A stretch of 64,000 bases of DNA from G963678445 sp963678445. Its GTDB lineage: Bacteria > Hydrogenedentota > Hydrogenedentia > Hydrogenedentales > G963678445. The position numbers and the translations under genes are program-made. Under the pieces are notes generated by a model. That model was not told the DNA's origin. It worked only from the letters and a program-made list of their open reading frames with translations, and searched no databases. Below are positions 43,799 through 54,800 of the stretch, in pieces. The DNA lies in NCBI GenBank assembly GCA_963678445.1, contig OY782877.1:2232001-2296000 (forward strand), read 5' to 3'. How positions within the stretch are numbered: the first letter of the stretch is position 1; every line of letters begins with the position of its first letter.

Positions 43799-45484
43799 AT
43801 GCGATACTTTATGAACTTACTGACGGCCACACTCCTCTGCGCGGGCGCTCATGCGGCGACGCCGGAGAATATTGTGATACACGGACAGCTCCTCGACACG
43901 AACGGCAAAGCCCTCACGGGCGCCCGGGCGTGGTCGGTAACTTTTTATGATGCGGCAAGCGGCGGCGCGGCCCTGGGCGGCGCGTTGAGCGGCACGGTCA
44001 CGCTGTCGGCGGAGGGGATCTTCGACATCTCCCTGACCCCGCCCGAAGAAATCTTCACGGCGGACGCGGTCTGGTATGCGGTCGCGGTGGACGGCGACGA
44101 GACGGCCAATGGTCTGGACGACAACGACCGTTTCCCGGACCGGGTCAGTGTGGAGAGCGTTCCCTTTGCCCGACAGTCCGGAAAAAGTCTTTTCGTGGAA
44201 GCGGTCAATGTGGGTCTGGGCACGGTGGACGAGACCGAGCTGGACGCGCTGGACGGAATCACCGGCTCCGTCCAGGGGCAGCTCGACGCCAAGGCGGACG
44301 CTTCGGACATCTTCCCGGAAAGCGCCATCATTCGGAGCGAGACGTACCCGAACGAGAACCTGGTCGGCTACACCTGCATCGGCCGGGTCATCGAAGAGTT
44401 CCTCCTGCCTGACGCGAAGCTGGACACCTGGGTTGCCACGCCCACGAGCGGTGCGCCCGGCGCCCGATACGCCCACACGGCGGTGTGGACGGGCTCAAAA
44501 ATGCTGGTCTGGGGAGGATACAACGAGGGTTACCTGAACACGGGGGGCGTCTACGACCCGGCGACGAATACCTGGACCGCCACTTCCACCACCGACGCGC
44601 CCAGCGCCCGATACGCCCACACGGCGGTGTGGACCGGATCGAAGATGATGGTCTGGGGGGGATACGGCTCCTCCCGCTACCTGAACACGGGGGGCGTCTA
44701 CGACCCGGCAACGAATACCTGGGCCGCCACCTCCACCACCAACGCGCCCGCCGCCCGTTCCGAGCATACCTCGGTCTGGACGGGCTCAAAAATGATTGTC
44801 TGGGGAGGAATCAGCAACGGCAACTCCCTGAACACGGGTGGCGTCTACGACCCGGCGACGGACACCTGGAGCGGCATGTCCACGACCAACGCACCCGGGT
44901 CCCGATATAAACATACGTCGGTATGGACGGGCTCAAAAATGATTGTCTGGGGAGGGCGCACCCTCTCCTCCACCCACTTCAACACGGGTGGCGTCTACGA
45001 CCCGGCGACGGACACCTGGAGCGGCATGTCCACGACCAACGCCCCCGCCGGCCGATACCAGCATACGTCGGTATGGACGGGCTCAAAAATGATTGTCTGG
45101 GGAGGAATCAGCAACGGCAGCTACCTGAATACGGGTGGCGTCTACGACCCGGCGACGGACACCTGGAGCGGCATGTCCACGACCAACGCCCCCGCCGGCC
45201 GATACCAGCATACGTCGGTATGGACGGGCTCAAAAATGATTGTCTGGGGAGGATTCAAAACCGGCAACCACCTGAATACGGGTGGCGTCTACGACCCGGA
45301 AACGGATACCTGGACGGCTACCCTCACCGCCGCCGCGCCTGCCGGGCGATACGACCACACGGCGGTGTGGACGGGCTCAAAAATGATTGTCTGGGGAGGA
45401 TCCAACTCCAGCGTCCTGAATACGGGGGGCATCCTGTACACCCCGACGACGACGACAACCTTCTACCTCTATGAGAAAAATTGA
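43799..45484 (+). CDS. Secreted Kelch-type beta-propeller protein (copy 2)
   Basis: This 561-aa paralogue of copy 1 has the same layout: signal MRYFMNLLTATLLCAGAHAA, N-terminal beta domain with IVIHGQLLDTNGKALTGARA, then repeated HTAVWTGSKMMVWGG and LNTGGVYDPATNTW blades. The last ~210 bp and the following ~25 bp of spacer are essentially identical to the end of copy 1, including FYLYEKN and the next gene's RBS, which indicates recent duplication or gene conversion. GGGAAAGGAA precedes ATG 43799, 28 bp after the copy 1 stop. Blade loops between the constant motifs differ between copies and may set binding specificity. Confidence 0.85.
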   Translation: MRYFMNLLTATLLCAGAHAATPENIVIHGQLLDTNGKALTGARAWSVTFYDAASGGAALGGALSGTVTLSAEGIFDISLTPPEEIFTADAVWYAVAVDGDETANGLDDNDRFPDRVSVESVPFARQSGKSLFVEAVNVGLGTVDETELDALDGITGSVQGQLDAKADASDIFPESAIIRSETYPNENLVGYTCIGRVIEEFLLPDAKLDTWVATPTSGAPGARYAHTAVWTGSKMLVWGGYNEGYLNTGGVYDPATNTWTATSTTDAPSARYAHTAVWTGSKMMVWGGYGSSRYLNTGGVYDPATNTWAATSTTNAPAARSEHTSVWTGSKMIVWGGISNGNSLNTGGVYDPATDTWSGMSTTNAPGSRYKHTSVWTGSKMIVWGGRTLSSTHFNTGGVYDPATDTWSGMSTTNAPAGRYQHTSVWTGSKMIVWGGISNGSYLNTGGVYDPATDTWSGMSTTNAPAGRYQHTSVWTGSKMIVWGGFKTGNHLNTGGVYDPETDTWTATLTAAAPAGRYDHTAVWTGSKMIVWGGSNSSVLNTGGILYTPTTTTTFYLYEKN

Positions 45485-45513
45485 AGATACGCAGGATGGG
45501 AAAGGAAAAGACC

Positions 45514-46239
45514 ATGCGATACTTTATGAGTTTACTGACGGCGGCGCTGCTCTGCGCGGCGGCCGGCGCGGCGAACCGGAACGCGAATGAGGTGACCCTG
45601 CATCTGGGCGCCACGGACCATCCCGGCGCTACGGAAGACACGAATGGAAACGGCGCGCGTTTGCTGGCCGTGGGCGCGACCTCCGCAGGTCCGGCCGGGA
45701 TCAACGGCGCGGGCGCAACCCTGATGCTCGACCCGCTCTCCGCGCTGAACATCACCTTCAGCCCCACGACGGAGGACGAAGGCGAGAGTGAAGGTGCGGG
45801 CGAAGGCGAAGGTGAAGGTGCGGGCGAAGGTGAAGGTGCGGGTGAAGGTGAAGGAGGAGGAGGAACGGTCTACGGCGGGCTTGCCGCCGGATTCACGGCC
45901 GCGCCCCGCAACGGCGCCGCCCCGCTCACCGTGCAGTTCACCGACCTCTCCGACGCGGGCTTCTACAGCATCACCGCCTGGGAATGGGACTTCGGCGATG
46001 GCAGCCCGGTGAGTGAGGCCCCAAACCCCGAACACGTCTACACCACCGACGGGGAATACGACGTGCGCCTGACCGTCCTCGCCTCGAGCGGCGTCATCGG
46101 AACAGTGACCCGCACCGCCTATATCCGCGTAGCGGGCGAAAGCGTCCCCGCCGCTGGCGGCCTCATGCTCGCGGCCCTGGTATTCCTGCTCAGCCTGGCC
46201 GCGGCCTGGCAGGGGTTACGGCGGAAGCCCGGGAAATAA
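45514..46239 (+). CDS. Secreted PKD-domain protein with Gly-Glu linker and C-terminal membrane anchor
   Basis: This 241-aa protein starts MRYFMSLLTAALLCAAAGAA, almost the same leader as its Kelch neighbours though the rest is unrelated. A short beta segment is followed by an acidic EGAGEGEGEGAGEGEG linker and one PKD domain (AAPRNGAAPLTVQFTDLS, AWEWDFGDGSP, PEHVYTTDGEYDVRLTV). The C-terminus VPAAGGLMLAALVFLLSL with AAAWQGLRRKPGK is a Pro motif, hydrophobic helix and basic tail, like PEP-CTERM/rhombosortase-style sorting signals; the exact class is uncertain. The start has the same GGGAAAGGAA RBS 29 bp after copy 2. It is probably a surface-anchored partner of the propellers. Confidence 0.82.
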   Translation: MRYFMSLLTAALLCAAAGAANRNANEVTLHLGATDHPGATEDTNGNGARLLAVGATSAGPAGINGAGATLMLDPLSALNITFSPTTEDEGESEGAGEGEGEGAGEGEGAGEGEGGGGTVYGGLAAGFTAAPRNGAAPLTVQFTDLSDAGFYSITAWEWDFGDGSPVSEAPNPEHVYTTDGEYDVRLTVLASSGVIGTVTRTAYIRVAGESVPAAGGLMLAALVFLLSLAAAWQGLRRKPGK

Positions 46240-46350
46240 GGAATGCATTACGGATTATGGATCTCGTCGCAAAGTTGTACTCCGCAACGCCCGCTCCCGG
46301 AGGAGCGGTTCCGAGGCAAAGTACAATGCCTTCACGAGTCTGAAAACCCG

Positions 46351-46448
46351 TCATTGCAAATGCAGCAAAGCAATCCTGTTACCTGTGCCCCACTACATTG
46401 AGTGAAATATGCGGATGGCTTCGTCGGCCCCAGCCTTCCCGCAATGAC
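46351..46448. repeat. Dispersed palindromic repeat, copy 2
   Basis: TCATTGCAAATG...AAAGCAATCC and GGCTTCGTCGG...CGCAATGAC arms correspond to copy 1 at 41961-42060, with a different central sequence. It lies 30 bp before the start of Kelch copy 3. The 239-bp gap 46240-46478 contains no other feature I can support. Confidence 0.6.
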
Positions 46449-46478
46449 GGACGACACTGGATTACGAAAGGAAACATC

Positions 46479-48152
46479 ATGCAATACCTTATCAGCATAC
46501 TGACGGCCGCGCTTCTCTGCACGGCCGCCCAGGCGGCGACGCCGGAAAACATCGTGATTCACGGGCAGTTGCTCGACACGTACGGAAAGGCGCTCACGGG
46601 CGACCGGGCGTATTCCGTCACCTTTTATGACGCGGAAACCGGGGGGGCCGCCCTGGATTCCGTATTGACGGGAACGGTCACCCTGTCGGCAGAGGGAATC
46701 TTTGATATCTCGATCACCCCGCCGGAAGCGATCTTAACGGCGGATGCGCTCTGGTACGCAGTCGCCGTGGACAGTGATGAGACGGCCAACGGCCTGGACG
46801 AGAACGACCTCTTTCCGGAGCGGGTGCGTGTGGAAAGCGCCGCCTTTGCCCTGCAGGCGGAGGAAAGTTTTTATGTGGAGGCCGCGGGTGTGGGCGCGGG
46901 CACCGTGGACGATACGGAGCTGGCCGCCCTGGACGGAGTCAGCGGCCCCGTGCAGGACCAGATCGATACGAAGGCGGACGCTTCCGAACTTATTCCAAAA
47001 ACGGCCGTTGTGCGCAGCAGGACCTATCCGAATGAGAAGCTGAGCGGGTATACCTGTATCGGCACGATCACCGAGTCGCTCACGGCCATCGGCGCGGAAC
47101 CGGACGTCTGGGCCGCCACGTCCAGCACCGACGCGCCCGGCGTCCGTTCCGAGCATACGTCGGTTTGGACGGGCTCGAAGATGATTGTCTGGGGAGGACG
47201 CTACAATTCCGGACGTCTGAATACGGGCGGCCTCTACGACCCCGCCGAAGACACCTGGACCGGCTCGACCACCACGACCGACGCACCTTCGGCCCGCTCC
47301 GGGCACACAGCGGTGTGGACCGACTCGAAGATGATTGTGTGGGGGGGCTACACCGGTTCCAGCCGCCTGAATACCGGCGGGATCTACGACCCGGACGCCG
47401 ACGCCTGGACGGCCACCGCCACGACCGGTGCGCCCGAGAGGCGATACGGCCACACCTCGGTGTGGACGGGCTCAAAAATGATTATCTGGGGAGGGAACAA
47501 CTCCGGCGGTCTGAATACGGGCGGGATCTACGACCCGGAAACGGATACCTGGACGGCCACCAGCACCAACAACGCGCCCAGCGAACGATACGCCCACACG
47601 TCGGTTTGGACGGGTTCGAAGATGATAGTGTGGGGGGGCGCCGACGGTTCCGAACTGAATACGGGCAGTGTCTACGACCCGGAAACGGATACCTGGACCA
47701 CCGTCAGCACCGACAACGCGCCCGCAGCGCGCTCGTATCACACGGCGGTGTGGACAGGTTCGAAAATGATTGTCTGGGGAGGATACGGCGACACGGGCTT
47801 CCTGAATACGGGCGGCGTTTATGATCCGGACAGCGACACCTGGACCAGCATCACGGACACGGTTGCGCGGGGCTATCACACGACGGTGTGGACGGGTTCG
47901 AAAATGGTGGTCTGGGGGGGCGTCAGCGGTCCTTACCTGAACACGGGCGGCGTTTATGATCCGGATACCGGCGCCTGGACCAGAATCACGGAAACGGACG
48001 CGCCTGCGGTCCGAGCGCGTCACACGGCGGTGTGGACGGGCTCGGAGATGGTGGTCTGGGGAGGATACAACGGCTCCAGCTACCTGAGTGCGGGCGGCGC
48101 TTTCTACGCGGCCCCGACGGAGACGACCTTCTACCTCTATCGGAAAAACTGA
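46479..48152 (+). CDS. Secreted Kelch-type beta-propeller protein (copy 3)
   Basis: This 557-aa protein has the signal MQYLISILTAALLCTAAQAA, N-terminal domain with IVIHGQLLDTYGKALTGDRA, and Kelch blades (VWTGSKMIVWGGRYNSGR, VYDPETDTW). It is more diverged from copies 1 and 2 than they are from each other, with several synonymous changes in the constant blade motif, so it is not part of the recent conversion. ATG 46479 follows AAAGGAAAC. The C-terminus FYLYRKN matches the family. It is separated from the PKD gene by a palindromic repeat and is followed at 80 bp by a strong terminator. Confidence 0.85.
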   Translation: MQYLISILTAALLCTAAQAATPENIVIHGQLLDTYGKALTGDRAYSVTFYDAETGGAALDSVLTGTVTLSAEGIFDISITPPEAILTADALWYAVAVDSDETANGLDENDLFPERVRVESAAFALQAEESFYVEAAGVGAGTVDDTELAALDGVSGPVQDQIDTKADASELIPKTAVVRSRTYPNEKLSGYTCIGTITESLTAIGAEPDVWAATSSTDAPGVRSEHTSVWTGSKMIVWGGRYNSGRLNTGGLYDPAEDTWTGSTTTTDAPSARSGHTAVWTDSKMIVWGGYTGSSRLNTGGIYDPDADAWTATATTGAPERRYGHTSVWTGSKMIIWGGNNSGGLNTGGIYDPETDTWTATSTNNAPSERYAHTSVWTGSKMIVWGGADGSELNTGSVYDPETDTWTTVSTDNAPAARSYHTAVWTGSKMIVWGGYGDTGFLNTGGVYDPDSDTWTSITDTVARGYHTTVWTGSKMVVWGGVSGPYLNTGGVYDPDTGAWTRITETDAPAVRARHTAVWTGSEMVVWGGYNGSSYLSAGGAFYAAPTETTFYLYRKN

Positions 48153-48233
48153 AGCCGTGGCGCGTAACGGGAATAAGGCGGCTCTATACGGCTGGCGACG
48201 GCGCCTCCGGCAATAAATGGCCGCACGGACCTT

Positions 48234-48277
48234 CCGGACGGATCTCCTTTTCAGCGGGAGATCCGTCCGGTTTTTTT
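48234..48277 (+). terminator. Rho-independent terminator of the Kelch/PKD cluster
   Basis: A 14-bp perfect stem (CCGGACGGATCTCC at 48234-48247 and its complement at 48257-48270) with a nine-base loop is followed by seven T. It lies 80 bp after Kelch copy 3. Confidence 0.9.
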
Positions 48278-48378
48278 CCAGGCATCCGCACTTCCCTTTC
48301 AACGGCAACGGCTTCTTCACCCATGCATGTCCATCTACATTCACCGGCGTCGCTGGCGCGCGCACGTCCATTGTCCGA

Positions 48379-48654
48379 ATGAAAACTCCCGAGAACGTCG
48401 AGCATCTGCGCTTGCGCCTTGAGGAGGAGGCCAAGTCGGCAGGCATCCGCGAGTTTATTCGCGTACTGAAGCTACTGGAGAAACACACCGCCAGAAAAGT
48501 TGCCAAAGCCATCAATAAAGCCCTTCGTTTGCCGCGATGCAACCGAGACGTAATCGCCCAGTATTCCTATCCCGATGAGCCTTTCAATCCACCTACCTTC
48601 CGTTTGGAAGGACGCGAACACCTTCAAGGCGTGGTGGTCCAACACCGGATTTGA
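48379..48654 (+). pseudogene. IS21 IstA transposase C-terminal fragment
   Basis: The frame reads EFIRVLKLLEKHTARKVAKA, then YPDEPFNPPTFRLEGREHL and a short end. This matches the tail of IS21 IstA proteins (P.DPPTF.LDGR.HL pattern). The catalytic core is missing. Confidence 0.65.
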
Positions 48655-48706
48655 CGACCTACCGCCAACTCATCAGAAGCCATCTTCAGCAAGGAGGGTT
48701 GAACTG

Positions 48707-48845
48707 ATGCACACCAAAGACCCCACCGTTCTCTTGGAGCATTACCTCAAGCAGCTCAAACTGCCGACCATGCTGTGTGAGTATAAAACCATCACGGCCG
48801 TTAGTGCCAAAGACGGCGGAGACCATCTTGCCTTTCTCTTGCGCT
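48707..48845 (+). pseudogene. IS21 IstB helper N-terminal fragment
   Basis: ATG 48707, after AAGGAGGG, begins MHTKDPTVLLEHYLKQLKLP and continues TMLCEYKTITAV, the usual start of IstB ATPases. After ~45 residues (HLAFLLRY) the sequence changes to that of the RHS gene, so the helper is cut before its Walker motifs. IstA and IstB remnants in order mark an IS21 element deleted into the RHS gene. Confidence 0.7.
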
Positions 48846-51800
48846 ACTTTTATACGTATTGTGAAGGAGTTTGCAGAAGCGGGCGATGTCACAGAGCGTG
48901 CGGCACCGGCTGCTGCATTTATTGAAAACCGTATGTATTATGAGGACTACGAAACCTGTCTGAAGCTGTATCAGGATTTCCTGAATACGTTTCCGCAGTC
49001 GCGCTATGCAGCGCGGGCCTTGTTCTCGATGGCAGATATATATTGGCGTGCAGAAAATATGCAGACTGCGTATGCAACGTATCAGCAAGTGGTAAAGCTT
49101 TTTCCGGACACCACGTTTGCCGAATCGGCGGCGTATAACTGCCGGTTTATGGAGCGATTCATCCTTGATACGGACTTGGCTCTTGCGGTGCCGGAGGAGA
49201 AGCCAGTACTGGCGCCACCGGTTTTCGCCAAGCTTTGTGGTCCAGAGGCTTTGCACCATTATCTGGCCTTGCAGGGTGAGGCAGCTTCTGTAGGGGAATT
49301 GAGTGAATCGGCGGGGATGAATGATAGGGGGGGTTCTATGCAGGCGTTGCTGGACACGGCAGCGGCGCATGGGCATGCGCTGGTGGGTGTGGAGATGGCG
49401 TCGTTGCAGGATTCGGAGCAGCTGTTCCTGGCGCATGTGGACGAACATCACTTTGTTCTGGTTTTGGAAAGCAATCCTGAAGGCGTGCGCTATATCGACA
49501 GTTTTGGGCGGGTGCGCCATACGGCGCGCAGCACCTTTGAGATGCGTTTTGGCGGTATGGCGTTGATGCCCCAGCATAAGGCCGGCGGCGCATTTTCTCT
49601 GGTTAAACGCGATGCGTTGGAAAGTGTTTTTGGTGGGGAAGATCCGCAATTTCCTACCGGGACACCTGGTACTTGTCCCAATGGCGACCCCTATGATCCA
49701 TGTGATGAAGACGAGGGAGGTGATGGCGTTCCGCCTGGCCCGGGTGATGGTCCTGCCCCCCCAGATAAGTGCCTTGTAGGCGATGTGGATGCCGGTACTG
49801 CGGGTGGACCAGGGTTACGTTTAGGCGGTGGCGGTTCTGCCAGTTCGTCTATGCCGGGTGCGGTGATGGGCAATATCGGGGCGTTTGGCATAGGTATTAC
49901 AGCACCGGAAATAGATTTTACCATTATGGGGCGACAAGGCTCGCAGGTGGTGCATCAGACCGATATATCAGTGCCTGTCCGCGGGGATTTGAACCTGATG
50001 TTTAAGCGCACGTTCTTTAACCCTTGGGGGTTGATCGATCCCGATACTTCTTTTCATGCATTTAACGACGAGATTGGAGAATGCTGGTCACACAACTTTA
50101 GCGATTATGTAATTGTTTCCACGAATGATGATTCAAACGGTGCTCCGCTAGGGGTTGCAACGAATATCAAAGGGAAAACCCGCTATTATGTAAGCACTGA
50201 GGTGGTAATAAATATCGATTCTAATGATCCAGAAATGGAATATGGAGAAACGGTATATGCTATTGATGGGATTATGGGAGACCCTCTTCAGGATCCTGAT
50301 GCGTGGCGAACCGGTGGGGCGCTGACCCATGAGTTAGGAAATGTGCTCTATCGAAACAATAAAAATGGCAAGACCAGAGTGGTGTATCCCAATGGGTCAC
50401 AGCGTTGTTTTTTGGGCCCTGTTAACAATGTGGGCCGCATGGAAAAATTGCGAGACAGAAATGGCAATGAGATCACGCTAAGCTATACCAACGGTAGGAT
50501 TACTACCGTAAGTGCGCCTGATGACCGCTATTTAGCTTTTTCCTATAACAGTAACAATGTGATTACCAAAGTGGAATTGCGCAAGGATGGTGCAGTCAAC
50601 CCCCTGAAAACTATCGAATATCAATATGCATATTCATCTACATTGGCTTCCTATCTTCTCAGCAAAGTACTATATCCGGATAATTCATCTAACCAATTTT
50701 ACTACAATACATCAAAAGTCGACAATTGCCTGTTTATTAGTACTTACTATGATCGTTCCGGTAAGCGTACCAGCTTCGATTTTACGTATAGGCAAGATTC
50801 GTATGACACACAATGGACACACGCTTTCGATGGTGTCGTTACGCACTATGCCTCAGATTCGGTGGTAGATTCGACGCTTGAGTTGAGCAGGATGGACTCA
50901 AATCCAACAGGCCCCCTCGTAATATTGCAGTATGATGGCACTATACAGTCCGGAACGCTTCTGGCACGCGCGCGCTATGAGGGCGATGGCTCAGGGTATC
51001 ACAACACAAAGAGTATTTATTATGGTGATCCTAATGATTTAAATGAAACACGTACGATGGAATTTTGGTATAATAAGGATAATTATCGTGATTTACACTA
51101 TATAAGAGATCTTTCCGGGATGGCTTCATATGGATACGAATACAATGAGAAAGGTAAGATTACTAAAATAACCCGTAGATATGGTCAGATTTATACTATT
51201 GATATGTATTTTGAGTACGATGCTACCGGTTTGCGGGTGACAAAACGAATTGATCCCAATGGCCTGGAATCGACCTATGGATATGATGGGAACGGCAACA
51301 TTACCCGCTACTATCATCCCTATATGGGGGCGGGTGACATAACCTACGCCTATGATGATACCTATGGACAATTGACTTCCTATACGGATCCGCTCAATCA
51401 CACCTGGACGTATGCCTATGACAGCCGCGGTAATATGACCTCCAGCACCACGCCACTGAATAAAACGACCACCTACGCCTATGACGATTTCGGGCGGCTG
51501 ACTTCGATGACTAGCCCGCTCAACAAAACAGTTAGCTACGAATACGAAGACAGTTCCTGTTCCTGCGGCGGGCCGGCAGGGAAAATCACCAAAATCACTG
51601 ATGAAGAGAACCATATTACTCAGATGGAATACGATACCGGCGGTATGCTTACCAAGGTGATCGATGCGTTGAATCGCACAACTGGCTATCAATATGACGC
51701 GATGCACCGGCTTACCGCTGTCGCCGTTCCTCACGACAGCACAACGGATAAAATGTTGTACGAATACGATGCACTGAACCGTATCACCAATATCATCAAT

Positions 51801-54800
51801 TTTGAGAAAGAAGAAAGCACGTTTGTATATGATTTTTATGGCGACTTGACCCAGGTGACGGATCCCGAAGGTAGTGTGAGCTTTGTCTATTACGCAAACG
51901 GACATTTAAAGCAACTTATCGACGGCAACAATAATACAACCAACTTCTATTATTGGCGTGATGGTGGTTTAAAAAGAACCGTTAATGCCCAAGGGGAAAG
52001 ACGCTACTATTGGTATGACCATATGGGGAACCTTACTAAAACCGGGGCGGGGGAAGACGGTACTACGGACCCCATTGAGTACCGCTACAGCAATACGACC
52101 GGTCAGCTCACCCAGCTGCACTATAGTAACGAGAATGACAGTTTTAATTTAAATGTGTATTATTACTATGACCAAGCAGGACAGTTAACTCGCCTTGTTG
52201 ATTGGGGTTCCTATGAAGGTCACTATTTCTATTACGATGCCGAAGGCAAAGTAACCAAATATACAGACTATGACCATACCAGCGCCAACCCCAAAGCGCT
52301 GAACCTGACCTACGATGACGCCGGTCGCGTCATCACCATGACCGACTACGACGGATACGCGACCACCTACACCTATACCGACACCGGGCGCGTCAGCACC
52401 GTCACCACCCCGGGCAACAAAACCTGGACCTACAATTACAATGCGCTTGGCCAGCCCACCACGGTTGCCCTGCCCAACGGCATGACCACGGCCTACGCGT
52501 ACGACACGCTCAACCAGATGACCAAGCTCGAACACAAAGACGGGACCACGGTCAAGGAAGGCTGGGAATACGCGCTGGACGCCAACGGCAACATTCTGCG
52601 CATGGGCTCCACCGTTGCCAACGACGACAGCGCCTGGGAATACGCCTACGACGGTCGCGGCCGCCTGCTTGACGCCATGCAACGCAACGCCGCCGGTCTG
52701 CCCAAGCAACGCTACAGCTACACCTACGATGCTGGCGACAACCTGCTGACCAAGCAATGCAGTCCCTTCAAGGCGTCGCCTTCCCTGCAAGACGATTTCT
52801 CCGACGGCGACTACACCGCCTCCCCTGCCTGGACTGTGAAGAATGGTACCTGGTCTGTCGACCCTACCGGCCTGTACCTGCGGGCTGATCACACTATTGC
52901 CAACGAAATCTATACGGCCCAGACCCAGAGCGAGTACGAACTCTGGTTCTCCTACTACTTCGAAGAAGCGGCAATACTAGCGGTGCCCTTGCTTGCCGAC
53001 GCCAACGGTCTGGGGGGACCAGCGCTACGCATTGTGGACAGCGGGATGGAGTTTAACACGGGTACACCCAGCATCAGCAGGACGATCAATACAGAACTGG
53101 GCCAATGGTACGACGTACGTGTCCGCGTGGAAGGCGACACCATCACCGTGTGGCGCGGCAACCAAGGCGAAGGCCTCAACCTGGTGCTCCAGCAAAGCGG
53201 CTTTACGATTCCTGCGCCCGCCCAACTGGGTTTCATGGTCCTGGGCGACAAAGTCCGCATCGACAACCTGCGCCTGATTACGGCCAACAGCACAGACTAT
53301 AATTTCACGGACGACTTCAACGACGGCGACATGAGCGGCTGGAACGTCGGCAGCAATTTGAGCGCTTCCAGTGGGGCAGTGCGCACCCTTGCCAACATCA
53401 GCGGCTACTCCTCCTTCTCCCGCTACCGCCCGCTCAGCGATGGTGATATCAAGTTTAGCTATACCCTGGAGTCCACCAGTACTGCCGCCTATCCCCGCAT
53501 CGAAGTGCTGGCGCGCTACTACAACTGGAACAACCAGATTCTGGTGCGACTGTATGCACATACCGCCCAAATTCTACAATACAAAGACGGCGTTCTTACT
53601 ACCCTTGTAAGCAATTCCAACGGTGCCTCCACGCTGGACCAGGCCTACGACGTCACCCTTCACTACGACGGTAATCGTGTCGAAGTATGGCGCGGAGAAG
53701 CGGGGCAATCCCAAAGCATGATCCTGGCGACCGATGCCGCCACGCATCTGTCCGGCGGCAACCTGTACATTCGTGCCGCCGGCAACACCATGGCCGAGAT
53801 AGACGACATCACGTTCAGCGTGCCCAAACCCGAGACCACCGTCTACACCTGTAACAACGCCAACGAACTCACCTCCATGACCGTGGGCAGCCAACCTGCC
53901 GTCACCTACACCTACGACGCCTGGGGCCGCACCCAGAGCGAACAACAAACCCTCAGCGGCACCGATTATACCCGCACCTACACATGGATGTTTGGCGACA
54001 AACTCAAGAAACGCGTCTCCACCTTCCCCGGCGAAGAGCAGCAGATCGACTACCTCTACGACGGCCTTGGCAAACGCCGTAACATAGTAGTCAACTACGG
54101 ACAGGTCGATCAAGCCATCACCTGGTACCGCTGGATAGGGTCAAACGAATCCGCCCAATACACCGAAGGGACCGATTCCAGCACCATCTGGGATATTGGT
54201 GCGCGCACCCACAGCTGGTACAACGGCGCAGAAGTGCAAGGCGCCAACCCCAGTACCGGCGCCTACACCTACCAACTGAAAGACCGCCTCGGCACCCCAC
54301 GCGGCCACTATAACCAGACCAAAACCCGCATAGCCCGCACCAGCTACACCCCCTACGGCATGCCCGACATGCAACTCGGTGGCGCCAGCAGCCCCATCGG
54401 CTACACCGGCCACCTTTACGACAGCCAGACCGGCCTCAACTACGCCCCCTTCCGCTACTACAACCCCCAAACCGCCCGCTGGATGAAACGTGACCCACTG
54501 GGATACATCAACGGAACCAACCTATACGCCTACGTAACCAACAACCCTGCCGCCTATAACGACCCTACTGGAGGATTTTTACTCACATTTGGGATTGCAA
54601 TAGGAATTGGGGCAGCAGTTGGAGGTTTAGCTGGTGGGATTCGCGCCCGCATGAATAATAAGCCGGTAGCGCCAGCAGTTGGATGGGGAGCGCTTGTAGG
54701 CGGGGTGTCTGGGGCAGCCGGTGCAGTTTTTGCAGCGTGTTTGACACCTCTATTCGGAGGTGCTGCGGCTGCGGCGGTTGCTGAATCTGGTGGAGGTATC

